Of a stretch of 64,000 nt of DNA, positions 36,865 through 58,900 are shown one piece after another. The position numbers and the translations under genes were made by a program. Position 1 is the first letter of the stretch. Each line of letters begins with the position of its first letter. Under the pieces are notes generated by a model. It ran no database searches. It worked only from the letters and a program-made list of their open reading frames with translations, and had not been told where the DNA came from. The DNA lies in assembly GCF_023343835.1 (NCBI RefSeq), contig NC_064433.1, forward strand, positions 136,489,957 through 136,553,956. Direction: 5' to 3'. The stretch comes from Lagopus muta. Taxonomy: Eukaryota > Chordata > Aves > Galliformes > Phasianidae.

Positions 36865-36946
36865 TTTTTTTCTTTTCTTTTTTTCTTTTTTTTCTTTTTT
36901 TTTTCTTTTTTTCTTTTTTTCTTTTCTTTTTTTTTTTTTTTTTTTA
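36865..36946 (+). repeat. Poly-pyrimidine (T/C) tract upstream of F10
   Basis: About 80 bp of almost pure T with interspersed single C, so the F10 sense strand is a purine A/G tract. It lies 175-260 nt upstream of the F10 start codon, just outside the CpG-rich block. Confidence 0.9.
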
Positions 36947-39477
36947 AAGGAAGAGGTTGGGAACGAATCGTCAGCTTATTGAGCAAGTGCTGGCCGAGGC
37001 TGACCTCACCCAACGTGGTGCTGGCAGGTGTGGGGCTTGGCGTGATGCTGAGGGGTGCCCCATGGCAGCCCCACTCCCTGCCGCTGCCACACAGTGTTGC
37101 TCAATGCTGGCTCCGTTGGCTTTGCCACCCTGTGGCCCCGTGGCCTGTGTTGGCACACAGATTCCTCACCCAAGGAGATGGTCCCCAAAACTGGCCTCTG
37201 TATCCCTATTTTTTGGAGTTTCCCAGTGCCAGTGCCTGGTGAGGTCTCCTTGCTGCCACAGCGTGCCTCCCATCGGTTGTATGAGCTTTAACAAGACCCA
37301 TTTGCACTTGGGTCACAACAACCTCAGGTATTGCTACAGGCTTGGGACAGAGTGGCTGGAAAGCTGTGTGGAGGAAAAGGACCTGGAGGTGGTGGTTGAC
37401 AGCCGGATAAACATGAGCCAGCAGTTTGCCAAGGTAGCCAAGAAGATCAGTGGCATCCTGGCTTGTACCAGAATTAGTGTTGCCAACAGGAGCAGGGAAG
37501 TGATTGTTTCTCTGTACCCTGCTCTGGTGAGGTCACACCTTGAGTACTGTGTTCAGTTTTGGGCCTCTCACTATAAGAAAGACATTGAGGCTGTGAAACA
37601 TGTTCAGAGAAAGGCAGTGAAGCTGTGATGAGCCTGGATCACAAATTTTACGAGGAGCAGCTGAGAGAACTGGGGTTGTTCAGTTTGAAGAAGTGGAGGC
37701 TCAGGGAAGATCTTATTGCTCTCTGAAACTAACTGAAGGGAGGTTGAAGTGAGGTGGGGTTTGGTCTCTACTCCCAGGTAACAGCAATAGGACTAGATGG
37801 AATGGCCACAGGTTGCACCAGGGGAGGTTCCTGTTGGTTGTTAGGAAAAACTTATTTTCAGAAAGAGCAGTGATGAACTGGCACAGGCTGCCCAAGGAGG
37901 GGATGAAGTCATTGCATCGGAGGTGTTAAAGAACTGTGTGCACGTGGCACTGAGGGACATGGATAGTGGACATGGTGGAGATGGGTTGGGGTTGCACTAG
38001 ATGATCCCAGAGGTCTTTCCAACCTTAATGGTTCTATGATTCTGTGATTGTTTACATAGCTGTTATGTTAAAAATATGCATAATCTTGGCTTTATTATGT
38101 GAAAGTTGTGCCACGCTGCCATTAATACTGGTTGGATGTTTTGTCTGCATTTTGCACTTTTTCTGCAGGGTGACTTGTTCATAAATATCAATATTTACAG
38201 TAGAGAAGTCACCCAGTGGAGCCTGTAAAATCAACAGCTATTCAGTTTGAGGGGCCTAGGGGGATGATGTTGCAATGCCAGGTGCCTCACCTTGGTGAAA
38301 ATGAGACTTCATTTGCTGGCTGCTGCCCCCACTCACCTTTCTCCCTGGGAATTTTCCTCAGTTTTTAAAAAATATTATTTGTTTTGCGTGCTGCTTCTGC
38401 TGGTATAAATGCTTTCCTTTTTTTTTTTTCCTCTCACTCACAGTGGGTCTTGTTATGTCTTGTTATTTCTTTAGGTATAACCAGAACCTCCAAGGCATGC
38501 TTTCATACTTGTTTCCTAGGTCTCTGGAATTTGCAGCTTCTCTCATCCCCCCATTCCTCTGTCAGTAACACAGATTTTGGGATGTTTGGTATTACATGTA
38601 CTGTATAATGCCAGTGTTCTCCCCTGATACTAGAGCACAGTAAGTGTCCTACTTGCTGATAAGTCTTTGTGATTAATCTGATATTCAGCATAATTTGAAA
38701 TAATCCAAATTTTACAGAAAGGCAAATATGGGATTAGCTCTGTGGCATTCTTCATCAATCATAAATGTATTGTTAATAGCCTTACTGCAATAATATTTAG
38801 TGCAGGAAGACTAAAATCAACTTTTCATAGCAGACTTGTAAATGTGGAATTAATCTTTTCCCAGCTTTCTTGTCCTGAGGATGCTCTGCAATTCCTCTCT
38901 CTTAAATTCACCTGTTGGGACTGCAAGAGAAAGTTCCCTCACCATAAGCTAAAAGAAACACCATTTCTCTTTCTCCTGCTGTTGCTTCATTATATTGCAG
39001 GACCTATCAGCACAGGAAGTTGTGAAAGCCCAAAGTGTAAATGTGTTTGAAAGAGATTGCACATGTGTATGGCAAATGGGGTCATTCATAATCATTCAGA
39101 CTCATGTGACTTCTTGCTCAGGAAGTCTGTACATCATTGATTACCAGCAGCCACAATGGCAGCACACGGAAGGATCGCGGTGTACTCGACACATTACTGA
39201 CGGCGTTTCTCAGCACCAAGCTTTTCTGTTACTAGATAATGGGTGAAGAATGAGGGACTCTGAGTCTGGTTTGATAGGGCCTTTCTGTGGCCTCTTGACA
39301 AGAACACTGAAGTTTACAACAATATCAGAGTTATTTTATGTATTCAGGCAGGCATTAGGCTCATTGAAAATCGTGAACAGTATCACATTTACCACGTGTC
39401 TAAGTTAATGGAGGAATGCTTCAGTACAAAAATGCCACAGAGGGATGAAGGAAGGGAAATGCTGTGGTTCACTGCTG
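36947..39477. other. Spacer between F10 promoter and F7 3' end
   Basis: Apart from the CR1 at 37275-38048 I see no repeat or gene. The right part should contain the F7 3' UTR. I could not pick a confident AATAAA on the - strand close to the F7 stop. Confidence 0.55.
37275..38048 (+). repeat. CR1 LINE 3' fragment upstream of F10
   Basis: Sense on the + strand. The translated remnant contains [37 protein letters not shown] and [20 protein letters not shown], typical of the CR1 ORF2 C-terminus. It ends GGTTCTATGATTCTGTGATT. It is divergently placed relative to F10. Confidence 0.95.
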
Positions 39478-47749
<8,272 letters not shown>

Positions 47750-47802
47750 GCTGACCCTGCAAGCTGGCGTCCTGGTGGCGTATTGACACTTCAGAGCAGG
47801 CT

Positions 47803-47820
47803 GTTGGGCCAAAGGGCTCA
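47803..47820 (-). promoter_or_regulatory. F7: Candidate HNF4-type element of F7
   Basis: GGGCCAAAGGGCT (47806-47818) reads as a one-base-spaced direct repeat and contains RGGNCAAAG, 57 nt upstream of the F7 start codon. On the gene strand it presents the CTTTG core known from HNF4 sites of vitamin K-dependent factor promoters. Sequence match only. Confidence 0.45.
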
Positions 47821-50211
47821 GCCTCCAATGCTGGGAGCCAGAGGAGGGGCTGGAGAGTCATGGGAACCGCAACAATCAGGGCGAAGCGTGAGGCACAGCC
47901 TGCAGCCCGCCCGTATGGGGAACTGCTGTTGTGCAAAGGCTGTGCAATAGCCTTTGCACAGCCTTTAGAGAGGCCAGGTCCCATGGCCGCCTCGCAGAGA
48001 GCCAGGCACAGCCTCTCAGTGCTCCACAGGACCAGCAGGTGCTGACAGCTAGCTTTTCCAATTTCCCAGTCGCCGTTGGAAACCCTGAACTTCTGATGCT
48101 AATTAACCAGCAAAACAAACCTTACACCAGTTTTCTCTAACTGGGTTGCCTGGCAAGCTGTACCAGCTCAGAGCCGATCCACGGCTCATTTTGTGAGCAA
48201 CAACAGGGTTTTGAGGGACTGATCTGCAAGTAACATTGTACCTGGGAAGCAAGCAACCCTCAGATTTAGTGGAAATCAATTAGTGGCATCAGAACAGAGA
48301 GCTAACAACTGGCTTAGGTAAATGTTGACTCGAGATAGCAGCAAGGTAAAGAGCTTGTTTTCCAGTCTGCCCTCTCCTTAGTGCATGTAGGGAAGGGACT
48401 GTTCTGCTGCTTCTCTGCCAGGCTCAGCTGGGTTCCTCACAGCTGGGAGCCTACAGCTGGGAACAGGGCCTCCAGCTGCTCTGCACACCTGTTCCCATTG
48501 TTTGGTGGTGGTGCACGCAGCAGGCGTCCTGCTCGGAAAGCTGCTTTCCTGATGGGCATCCTTGGGGAAGGCCACATCCATCTACGTGAACACCACATGC
48601 CTCTGTGCCCAATGCACAGTCTGGTCCCTGCCACCACCTCAGTGATGTCTGTGTGGCTGTGCCCTGTGCCATGGCTGCGTGACCACAACTGGCTGTTCTG
48701 CTTCTCTGCTGCCCTACGGCTGAAGCAGTGCTCCTTTCTTCTGTTGGCTGCCCAAGGAAGATTTCAGTTTTGTTTGAATACAGCAAAAAGCCATTATTAA
48801 TGCAGAGCCAAAGGGGAAGCTCAAGTGCTGGGAACAGCACTCGGTCCGTATGCTGATAGCCCATTTTCCAGGAAAATTGCTGCAATGGGATGTCATTGGG
48901 GTAGCAAGGATGCCTTTCCCTGTGAGAAGCGTCACTGGGGAGTCATCTGGGCTTCAGGTCTTTGTTACAGCCTTCGCTAGTTTCACACAGGTCTCTTCCC
49001 AAAGCTCAGCACATCCCTCACATTCACTCTGTGGCTGATCTTCATGTGTGCTTTTACTGTAGTCTGTGAGAATCACCCTGGTGTCCCACTCAATAAACCT
49101 CACCAGTGGAGGCTTCAGCTTTGACTTGCAGTTTCTGAGCATTTCCAAAAAAAGTAATCTATCATCCAACTAAAAGCAAGCAGGCTTTAAAGCAAGCAGT
49201 CCTGCTGCCTGTGAGTAGTACTAGCATCAGGCTGGAGACAGCTGTTCAGAAAATACGATTTAAGGCATTTGGATGTGGATCTGCAAGACATGATGAACAG
49301 GTGCCTTAGAAAGTGCCATTCTTTCTCCTTGGTTTGTCTCACACTGATATTTGCCCTGTCAGCACTCAGAGGTAATTTAAGTATAAAAACCCAACTCAAT
49401 TCTGTTTTAGAAATACGCTGAGATTACTTGAGTGGATGAGTTACTAAATCTTGTTTCTGTTGCACTAACCTATAAACTTATGAATATTCTGCCACTAAAC
49501 TTTAAAGCAAATCATTGCCTTTTTAGAGTGCAAAGGCAGAATTTCTTTCCAGGGGAGGACCACGTGCCCATCTGCCTGAGCTCTATGCCTGTGTGCAGTG
49601 CTCTGCTCACAGGGACAGCACACAAGGTGGGGAGATGATAAAAGTTTAGAGGCTTTTTTTTTGTGATCAGCTCTGAATATGGGTGGCTATTTCATCACCA
49701 AACTGGCTCACCTCAGTTAAAACCCTTCAGAACAGAAATGCAAACATCCATCCTTGATTTTCTACCACCATCTGCTGGTACAAGCAGCGGTGACTGCAGC
49801 AATCCTCAGGATAGATACAAATACTGTATTTTTTAGCATGGCATTTCTTCTTACCTATAGACCTCATCCTGCTGTAGGGTCTCGGACTTGTGGTCATTGG
49901 GCTTTGGCTTGCTCCCATGGGGCTCAGAGTCATGGAGCCCCAAGAGAGCTCCTCACAGGTTTCCTTTGCCCAGGTGGCAGCTCAGCCTCTTGGTTTGAAA
50001 AGCCAAGGACACTCCTCTGCATATGGACAGTGCTGACCTAACACAGGCTGCTCAGCCCCAGGAGCAAATGTAGTCACCACCATGCAGGAGGAGACAGGTT
50101 TGGTTCTGGGAGCTGATCCAGCCAAAAACTGCTAGAAAGGGTCACAGAAATAACTCTCTCCTCACTCCAAGTGTGAGCCCAGAAAGAAAACAGGCTTGTA
50201 TTAGATGTGGA

Positions 50212-50307
50212 ACTTGGTGACCCTGCCTGCAGCTGGGGGATCGGAGGTTGATGATCCTTGAGGTCCCTTCCAACCCAAGCCATTCTATGATTCTTTGACT
50301 CTATGAA
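50212..50307 (+). repeat. CR1 3' terminal fragment
   Basis: Sense on the + strand: GGTGACCCTGCCTGCAGC, TGATCCTTGAGGTCCCTTCC, ending ATTCTATGATTCTTTGACTC. Only about the last 100 bp of the element are present. Confidence 0.88.
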
Positions 50308-50885
50308 ATGTGGCTGGCAGCTGGCAAGGAAAGTCTGTGCTCCAACTTTGAGCTGGTGATCCAAGATATAAGGAACCCAGGATGAGCTCACAGTATTTGT
50401 GACAGGAAATATTTGTCAACAGAATTAAAAATAAATGCCTCTTCCTGCAGAGGCAGCTTTTACATTAACAGAAGTAGATGAAAGCAACCAAATCCCAGTG
50501 AGAGCTTAGCTGGATGGTGTAATCCTCAGCCCAAACCACCTCCTGCCTTCACAGCATGATGATCCTTAAAGCCATTAACTCGTGAACATACAATCACCTT
50601 CCTCACTGTGTGAGGCAAAGATACATTTAGTTTCTCCTTTCTCATCTAGCTTCAGCACTGGCCAGACACCAGCCTCCAACCTGTTTCACTGAGGCCACAC
50701 AGCCAGGAGGAGTGCATACAGCAGGGAAGGAGCCATGGGTTGTGCAGTACTCTCTTTAAACCCAGCAAGAGGTGAGTGCCAGTCTATTTTTTTTGTATGA
50801 TGCCTGTAAGCAACTATTGGACCATGATAAGAAAATAAAGCACAGAGCATGTCTATATAAAGGCATTCAGCAAGAAGTGCTGACA

Positions 50886-50891
50886 TTTATT
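50886..50891 (-). terminator. MCF2L: Candidate distal MCF2L polyadenylation signal
   Basis: AATAAA on the - strand, about 2.1 kb past the MCF2L stop, at the left end of a repeat-poor stretch. A nearer AATAAA is at 52799-52804. Which is used cannot be told from sequence. Confidence 0.3.
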
Positions 50892-51377
50892 CAAATTTTC
50901 ATAGTTACAATAAAGACCTCTGACTTTGAACTTCTAAATCACAACAGCAGTTAAAAAAAAAAAATACAAAAAGGAAATGGGTTCTATTAAAGTGCCATGA
51001 TGTAGAGAAAACCATTGAAATAACGCAAATGAGCTGCAGTGAGAAATGACAGTCTTATCTGAACAATGACAGCAATACATAGGTAAATTATGTTACAGAA
51101 TTTACATAATAACTTACAAAGACGAAGGTAAGCTGAATTTCATGCTGCCATCTCATTGTTAAATATCAGCTTAACTATTCCTTATCAGCACAGTATCATA
51201 CAGGATAATTAAAAGAAGACCAGAGGATGTCTGTGTTGAAAAAGATGTCTGAAGAAAAACCCTGATCTGCATTTATACGGCAGTACTGCCAGAAACTTAA
51301 GTATGTATGAATTGTAAAGTGACACATTCAGCAGCAAGAAGACTATAAATACATCCTTTACATTGATACAGAATATC

Positions 51378-51463
51378 TACACATTTACATATCTACACAC
51401 ACATGCATACGCAGGCACATACATGCACATACATACGTGCATAGATGTGTGAGTATACATGTG
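51378..51463 (+). repeat. ACAT-rich simple sequence
   Basis: An irregular run of CA, CATA and TACA units (ACATATCTACACACACATGC and onward) ending in GAGTATACATGTG. It has no fixed unit length. Confidence 0.7.
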
Positions 51464-52988
51464 TTTCAGTTTGTACTGACCACAGTCAGCTGCTCTTTGA
51501 TTGTGTTTGGGTAGGGTAGCTTTTGCAGCTCAGGACCAAGATCATTATTTAGAATCCTTCTCCTTCAGTTTCCTAAGCTATAGGCTCTAGTATCTGAATT
51601 TCCAGCACAAAGATACACTTCTGGGCTCAACCATCAGAGAGAGGGTCCAATAATTAATAGTAGTTTCAATTGACATTGAAAAATTTTGCTCACAAAGTCC
51701 ACAATACTTTTAAGTAATATGGTATACAAATCAGGTAAAAGCCTACTTTCATAAGTAAGAACATTTGAAAGGCACAGGGGAATGAATACATATTGAACAT
51801 GCACACAATTCTGTACTGTTTGTAAGGACAAAGCGCAAAGGTGAAAAAACAAGGTGAAAATTCCTAACATTGGCTTACATGACACCTTGAAAAATAGAAA
51901 GTTTAGCACTATCTTCCCTTTAAGAAATTTATATTCCTCTACAGGACAAGTCTGACACTAATAAAGATTGTTTTTCAGCCATGTTCCACTTTATAAAAAA
52001 CTGTCATCTCTGTCTCTTTGAATAAGTCTGTAACAAACACCTTTGACTAAAAGTATCTGGTTTCTCACCCTTTTAGGTATGCCTGAAGATGTGCTTTTGG
52101 CCCATAGTGAACTCACCACAGTTTTCTTTGCCTATAACTGCATGCTGTTAGAGCTGAAGGTAGCCATGCAATTAGTTTACTAAGAAATGATCTAGTGAAT
52201 AAGAATGTTTGTGTTTCATTGTGCATCTGTGTAAGGAAGAAGATACTACTAAATTGCCAAGGCTATGTAAACACAGATCTTGGTGAAGACATGGGTTGTG
52301 AGGCCAAAATATTTCAAACAACAGCTATCCCATTGCATGAATTATCAAAAGGTTGGAAAAGATAAATTGATTTCCTCTTCTGATGCTGTTATGGTCAGTG
52401 GATCAGTCATTTCTGCATCCATCTCCAAGGTGCAGAAGAGTATCCTGAGGACCCCAGAGAAGTGGCTCACCAAGCTTATTTCCTGGTGGCTATAGGAGTT
52501 GAGTGCACTGATTGAGGTACATCTGGAGAGAACAGCTATTTTGGAGAGGAGAAACTGTAAACTCTGATTTATTCTCCTCATATCTATCCTGTACAGTGAT
52601 TGCTACGTTATTATCTTACAGCAAGGATTTAGCACTGAACACACTGTTTGCTCACAGATTCTGGATGTTATGAAATGATACAGTTCTGCAGAAACCTGAT
52701 TGTATATCAGTGGGAAAATGTGTTTCACGCCAACACCTCTGCAGCTTCAAACTTCAGAGGAGAAGCTTCTACAATACCCTATTTCAAACCATTTAGTTTT
52801 TATTTACAACTTTACATTCCATGCACTTTTCACCAGGATCTTCTTCTGTGAGAATCTATGAAAAATCAGAGAAAACACTGAAAACTAGCAATTCAGAACA
52901 GGTAGTTCTCTGATGGCCATCTTGAGTTTTGGCTATTGGGCTCAAACTCCAGATTCACTTGCCGTGGAGGTGGGGTGAAAATATGATG

Positions 52989-55900
52989 TTAGCCCTTAAT
53001 GTCTGAGAAGCTGGTGCTGCTGGCATTGCAGCTATCACTGCAACTTGACGACGTGCTCAAAGTGCTGGAAGCAGTGCCTGATTCTGGGAAAGAAGAGAAA
53101 AATCAAAAGAAATATGGTTGTCTTTTTTCCACAGCTTTCTCCCATAACAAGAATCTTCAGTTAAACCACCATTTATAGCAAGTAGCCTACCAGAGCTGCT
53201 CAAGGATTGAGCTGATTTTGAATTGCCTATGAGCATCAGCAGATTGTTTGCTGGGATCCAGCCTTCTCTACCAGTGGTCAGATTCTTCACATACCTGTAA
53301 GAACAAAAACAAGTCAGACTGCTTCATTTGCTGCCTTTAAAAGCTTTGCCCTCAGCATCTGCCTTCTACACACAGTTGTGTATGAAGGTTCCAAACAGAT
53401 CTGCATACCAAAGTCCATCCTCCCCTTCACGAATCAGTTGAACCAGATCTCCACTTTTCACTGCAAATTCTTCAGAAACTCCTTTCTCATAATCAGTCAC
53501 AACCGTGTATTTACCAGGAATCTGAATGCACAAAGGGAAAGAGACAAATTATTTCTATTGAGTATTTTAAAGTATATTGCAGCTTTTATTACAAACATCA
53601 GAGCACTTTCCCCTGCTTTCTCCTTCTTGTGCACATATTTGTGCGCTGTCTTCAACATGTATGTTCTGAGGGGCAGCAAGACTTTGCTGTTCAGTTATGT
53701 GCAAATTCAGCATATGAATTCTCACATCCTGAAAAACATTCCATTACAACAATTAAGTAAAATCTCTACCAAATAAAAGAAAAAAATCTCAAGGGGGTAA
53801 AAAAAAATAAACTGGAGAATTAGTGACACGATTTAAGTGATGCAGTAACTTGTCATTGCTTGACTATGGCATAAGCAGCATTGCTGGTCTACAGGTACAT
53901 GAAGGCAACTAAGAGCTGATTCAAGGACTGGGATATTTCCCATTGCTCCAGGAATTTTGCTCAGCTAACAATTTCAAAGCAGACACTTTTCTTCCCACAA
54001 GTATCAGAAGCATTCCTATGTACTGTCACACTTCACAGTAATGTTTGCTTAGCTCAGTAGGAAAGTGTTTCTGGTTACCAGCTTCATCTCATTTCCCCCT
54101 CCACCTCCTCCTGCTTCTTCTTCTGCATCCGATGAATTCAGCGGCTCCTCAGCACTGGACCAGCCATCATTTTCTTCAGATGCATCAAGAGAATGAGATG
54201 TTTTAGCCCAACCTTGGTGAACAAACAGCCGACAGTTAATGTTTCAGCAGCTTAACACTGAGTGGGAGAAGTGTTCTTCTCCCTGACAATCACTCAAGTG
54301 ATCAATGTAACAGGAGGAAATCTTGACGGAGGGAAGTTACTACAGCCACCAAGTGAAATTCACTGCTGGCAAAAGGTTCCCATGAGGCTAAGTGAATCTG
54401 TGGTGATGCACAGCAGTGAATTTGGCCCTTTGGATTTACGGAGATGGAAAGAAAGCAAATTCCCAACCAACTTCTGCTTTACACAAAATTGAATGATGGA
54501 TAGATGCTCTTCCTCGTGGGAGGGTGTAAAGGATGTGTTTTGTGGGAAGAGGATGACCACACATGGCTGTCACCCAAAACAGTCTAACTGGGTTGGAACA
54601 AGGGTGGATGGGCATTCTGATGAGCACTTGCAGCTGTCAAAGAATTCAACAGGAGCTACAGGCACTCTGTATTTCACATTATGGGTTGCATTGTCAGGTA
54701 AGGGCATTCAGGCTGACACAAGGATATTTTACCATGCTGAATCATGTCAGTGATAAGTCACTGAACCAAGAAACACAAGAACAATCTGCTGCCTGTCACT
54801 TATGGCCAAGTGTTCCTTCCCCCCCCCCCCCCCCCCCGTAAGTGAAGCATTTCATGTGCTTAGAAGGCTGGATCACATCCAAAGCTCACAAAATCCTTTT
54901 CCAAATTAAGCTACTGTAAGTTGCACTAGCAGGATGCTTTTCACCAAGACCAGCAGCTGCTAATACATGTGCTGAGCTTATAATGGAAAAAGTCAGAATA
55001 AAAAGGACAAATAAACAGCTCCAAGTAACATCTTGGTTCAAGCCAAATAGTAACAATAAGAAAACCCAAAGAAAAAGACCAAAAGGAAAAAGGAAAACTT
55101 CCCAGCCGTTAGTTAACTATGAGGTAAACTGGGAGAACACCAGCACTGTTACTTGCTCAGAGCACTTTACATTCGCCACCCAGCTGCTGACGCCAGATGC
55201 ATTAAGGCTAAAGCAGAGCATTGTCAAAATGAAGTCAAAGCAATTCAGGAAAGCACACTCAGAGCACACCAAACTGAGCAGGTCTTTTACCTCGCCTGCG
55301 CTGCTGGATGCCCTGCACAAGGCCAGAAGTGCTGACCCACTTGGCCCTGTCCAGGGTTGAGAATGACATCTGTGAAGAAACTGAGTAATAAATTCCTGCT
55401 GTATTCCATGCAAATTTCTTTGGAAACACACATCCTAGCAGAGCTCCCTATAAAGGCAGGAAACATAAGGAAATGGCAGAGTTCTAAGAAGACCAGAGAC
55501 TATGGAGAAATGAGTGAGCTTAGGTTTCACGGTGCCAGGAAATCTGAGAAGTCACAAGCTGCTTCTCTTCACAAAGCAGCTCTCTGGTTTCTTTAAAAGT
55601 AGGATCATCTCCAATATACAATTTTGTCACTAATTCATTTTCCTTGAGCTCATGGGGATGTAAGCAGGTGTGATGCTGCCATGAAAGGAAAAGAGAGAGA
55701 AATAATGTACTCCACACTGACAAGTTGAGAGCAGCACCTGGTGCAGTCTCACCCTGACATGGCTGAGCCCACTGCCTGCTCATCCCAGTTTGAGTCATTG
55801 AGGAAGAAGCTAAAGTGTCAGAAAAGAGATCAGAAGATGCGAGACAGAAAGAAGGAATTACTAAATACAGAGGTTCTCTGGGTGTCTGCCCTGGGATCAC

Positions 55901-58900
55901 ACTGCTTCCTGCTCAGACACTGCACAAAGTTTCTTGAGCACAGCAGCAAAAACAGCATCATCTCCACAGGTGAGAGAGATTAATGGCTGTGAAAACCCAG
56001 AGAAGAGGAGGGTAGGGCTCAAAACAGCTTAATCTTTAGAATAATATGAAGAGATGGCCATGGGAAGAGAGCTGGGAAGAGAGGGAATACTTGCCATGTA
56101 CTCTTTAGTTAATTGATGTCAAGGATTTGTACTGAACCCTTTGCCAACAGCCTTGCTAGTGAGGGGAAGATGCTAAGTGGAAAACCATGCATCTCATAGC
56201 AACTAGGTGTCATAGCTTTATTAACATCCATCTTCTGGTTGTTTCTCCTGGTTGAGTACCAGATCTAGAGGTTGGTGACCCTGCCTGTGGCAGAGAGGCT
56301 GGAACTTGATGATCCTTGGGATCCCTTCTAACCCAAGCTATTCTACGATTCTGTGACTCAGGAAAACATCGCTTTCCCACCACTCTTTTCAAAGAAGTGC
56401 AGTTAACCATATGCTACTCCATTTGATCCAAAGGTAAAACTTTGACAGGTTGTGCTATCAGAAACTATGTGTACAAAGCCAATGGATCCATGTAGAAAAG
56501 CCCAGCAGATATCAACACTGCTGCTTATCATCATCATCATCATCATGCAGGTAGCACCAGGGGAATGTGGATATTTGCAGAGTATAAGATGTGGTAACAC
56601 ACTACCTCTTACACCAAAAGGAGTTGGATCACTCACTACTTCGTGCCGCTTAGCTTTTTTGTCAGGACTGGTAGGAGAAGCTGCAGGAGGATGAATAGGC
56701 AAAAAAAAAAAAACACACAGATATTGAAGAACTGGAAAAAAGAGATGAGGTGGATTGCATGCTAAATACCTTTGAGTTTACACTGGAAAACAAATTCCAC
56801 AAAACAAAGATCACTCTAATTTGAGATGCCATTGCTCAATTACACTAATAGCTAACTTTTCACATTAATTTTTTTGAAGATAAATTGACAAATTGCTTTA
56901 TGATAATAGATAATGCCTAATTCATTTCAAAAAGTTTACATATGATTTCAAGTGAATACAATTAATTTCAGTTTTAGACAAACATTACCAATTTAAACAA
57001 TCGCTTTTATACAAATCTAGTGCTACAGCAATACCTGGTCCTGTAAGAAGGATCATTGGCAATGTCTGGCTTTTAGCAGTAGAAGATGGAGTTTCTGTCA
57101 AGGCAAGCATGGCATATTAGTGCTCACCTGATTACCAGCAGATACACAACCCTAAAGAATCAGTCTCTCCAGAAAGAACTCAAAGGTAATCAAGGTTTAA
57201 AAAGGCATACTGATAAGATGCTCGGAAAAGAAACCATGCTCTTGAACAAGTGTGATCATCTTAGTGCCATTCAGAATGTTTGAAGATAGAGATTCAAAGC
57301 AAGAAGTGAATGTATCCATGCAATTACTTGGCAGGAGGAAATGAGAGATCTCAGACTCTTATTGCCTGTTTTAGCAAAAAAGAAATAAGAGAATTTCCAG
57401 AAGCATAAAGAAGTTCCTATTTACTTCTGTATCTAGCCAAATAACCTTGTCATAGATGTTTTGCTGAGGTCATGCTTTACAGATAGAAATATTCTAGCAA
57501 AACCTTGATTCATTCTTGCCAAGTATGGGTACATTTGGGGCAGATCCACTGAAGCTAAAAGCAGGCTAGGCATGAATGAGGCCCTTTAAACTCTTTCCTA
57601 GGCCTGAATATAGGGACTGGAAGCACTGGAAACTACATTCCTTCCCTTGCATCTCCAACAGCTCTGCTTTTCTGGGCTCATCACCCTCTCCCTCACAGTG
57701 GAGCCAATTTATCTCAAAATCTCTCTGTCATGGTCTGTGATTGAGGAGCCTAGCTTGAACATAGGAGAACAAGCTAATATACACATTGAAAAAGTATGCA
57801 TGAGCCTGTTGCACTACACACACACACACACACACACAGTGATTCAATTACAACCTTACATAGAGAACATCTAACTATTTTTTTTCCTCTTTAAATTACC
57901 TTTCTGACTTGTGAGGTTAGTAAAGCCCTGCAGCGTAAAGCGCTTTTTTGACAGTACAGAGCATTCTGAGGTAGAGCTAGTGTCATCTATAAAGGAAAAG
58001 AAAGAAACACAGAAAAGGGAAAAGGCCATGAAAAGGTCGAGGCAAAAAAAATGATTCACAGCCCTGCTAAGGAACCAGGGTGAGGAAGGACAACTGAAAG
58101 TCCAAGTCCAATAGAAGAACCCAAGTGTCCAGTTGTTCGTATCTGTACAGGGGTCTGTATTTGTGCTACTCCAGTAAGTTATCTCAGCGACATAAACCAA
58201 AATTCAAGGTGAAAAAAATACTCTTTAAAATGAGTAATGCTGACAAATTCATCCATAAGTACTAAAAGCTGAGAAGCCAGGCAGCTCTAAGAGAAGACAT
58301 ACTGCAATTTAAGACCTCATAACCCACAGTTCCCAGCTCCCTGGTTCTATCCCTTCACTAGCATGGCTTTGGGCCTGTCCACACAGAGTGGAGCACAAAC
58401 CTCTGAGGCAAGGGCAGATTGGACTGGCATGTTCACATGGTGCATGCAGCATGTTGTGGGTGGGCTGCAAGCAGCAAAGCCCTGCTCCTTCAAGTTCAAC
58501 GCTGCACTTGCCTGTACTACCATGGCTACCATGCTGGTGGATCTGCCTGTGCATTTGCAGTGCAAGCATGCTTTTTACATCTAAAGACAACAATATATAT
58601 GTCCAAACTCACCTTTGCCTTTCTCAGGGTACTTTGATGCTACTGTGGTGACATAACCTTCCAGACCTGTGAGATCAGCTTTTCTCTCATCCATTTTTTT
58701 CATGTTTCTGATGTTGTTCCTTGAAGGACTGTTTATTGGAAGAAAATTAAGACAATCAATCCAGCAAATTTGGATATCTATCTATACACACACACACACA
58801 CACACAGGCTGAAAACCATTTCTTAGCTACTTGGTTGAAGCTGTGCACAGAAAGACCATGAGCACATATAAAGGTGAAAGGTTTCAATTTTGACTGCAAA

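Larger units (their letters stand above)
47821..52988. other. Spacer between F7 5' end and MCF2L 3' end
   Basis: The left part holds the F7 upstream region. I see no recognisable gene. The right part, about 50870-52988, has no recognised interspersed repeat and may be a long MCF2L 3' UTR: TTTATT at 52799-52804 and 50886-50891 would be AATAAA on the gene strand. A short CR1 piece lies at 50212-50307 and a simple AC/AT-rich tract at 51378-51463. Confidence 0.5.

Noticed and set aside
36957-37628. 223-codon + strand frame
   Set aside because: Its second half is the CR1 ORF2 remnant of the repeat at 37275-38048 and the first half is anonymous; not a host gene.
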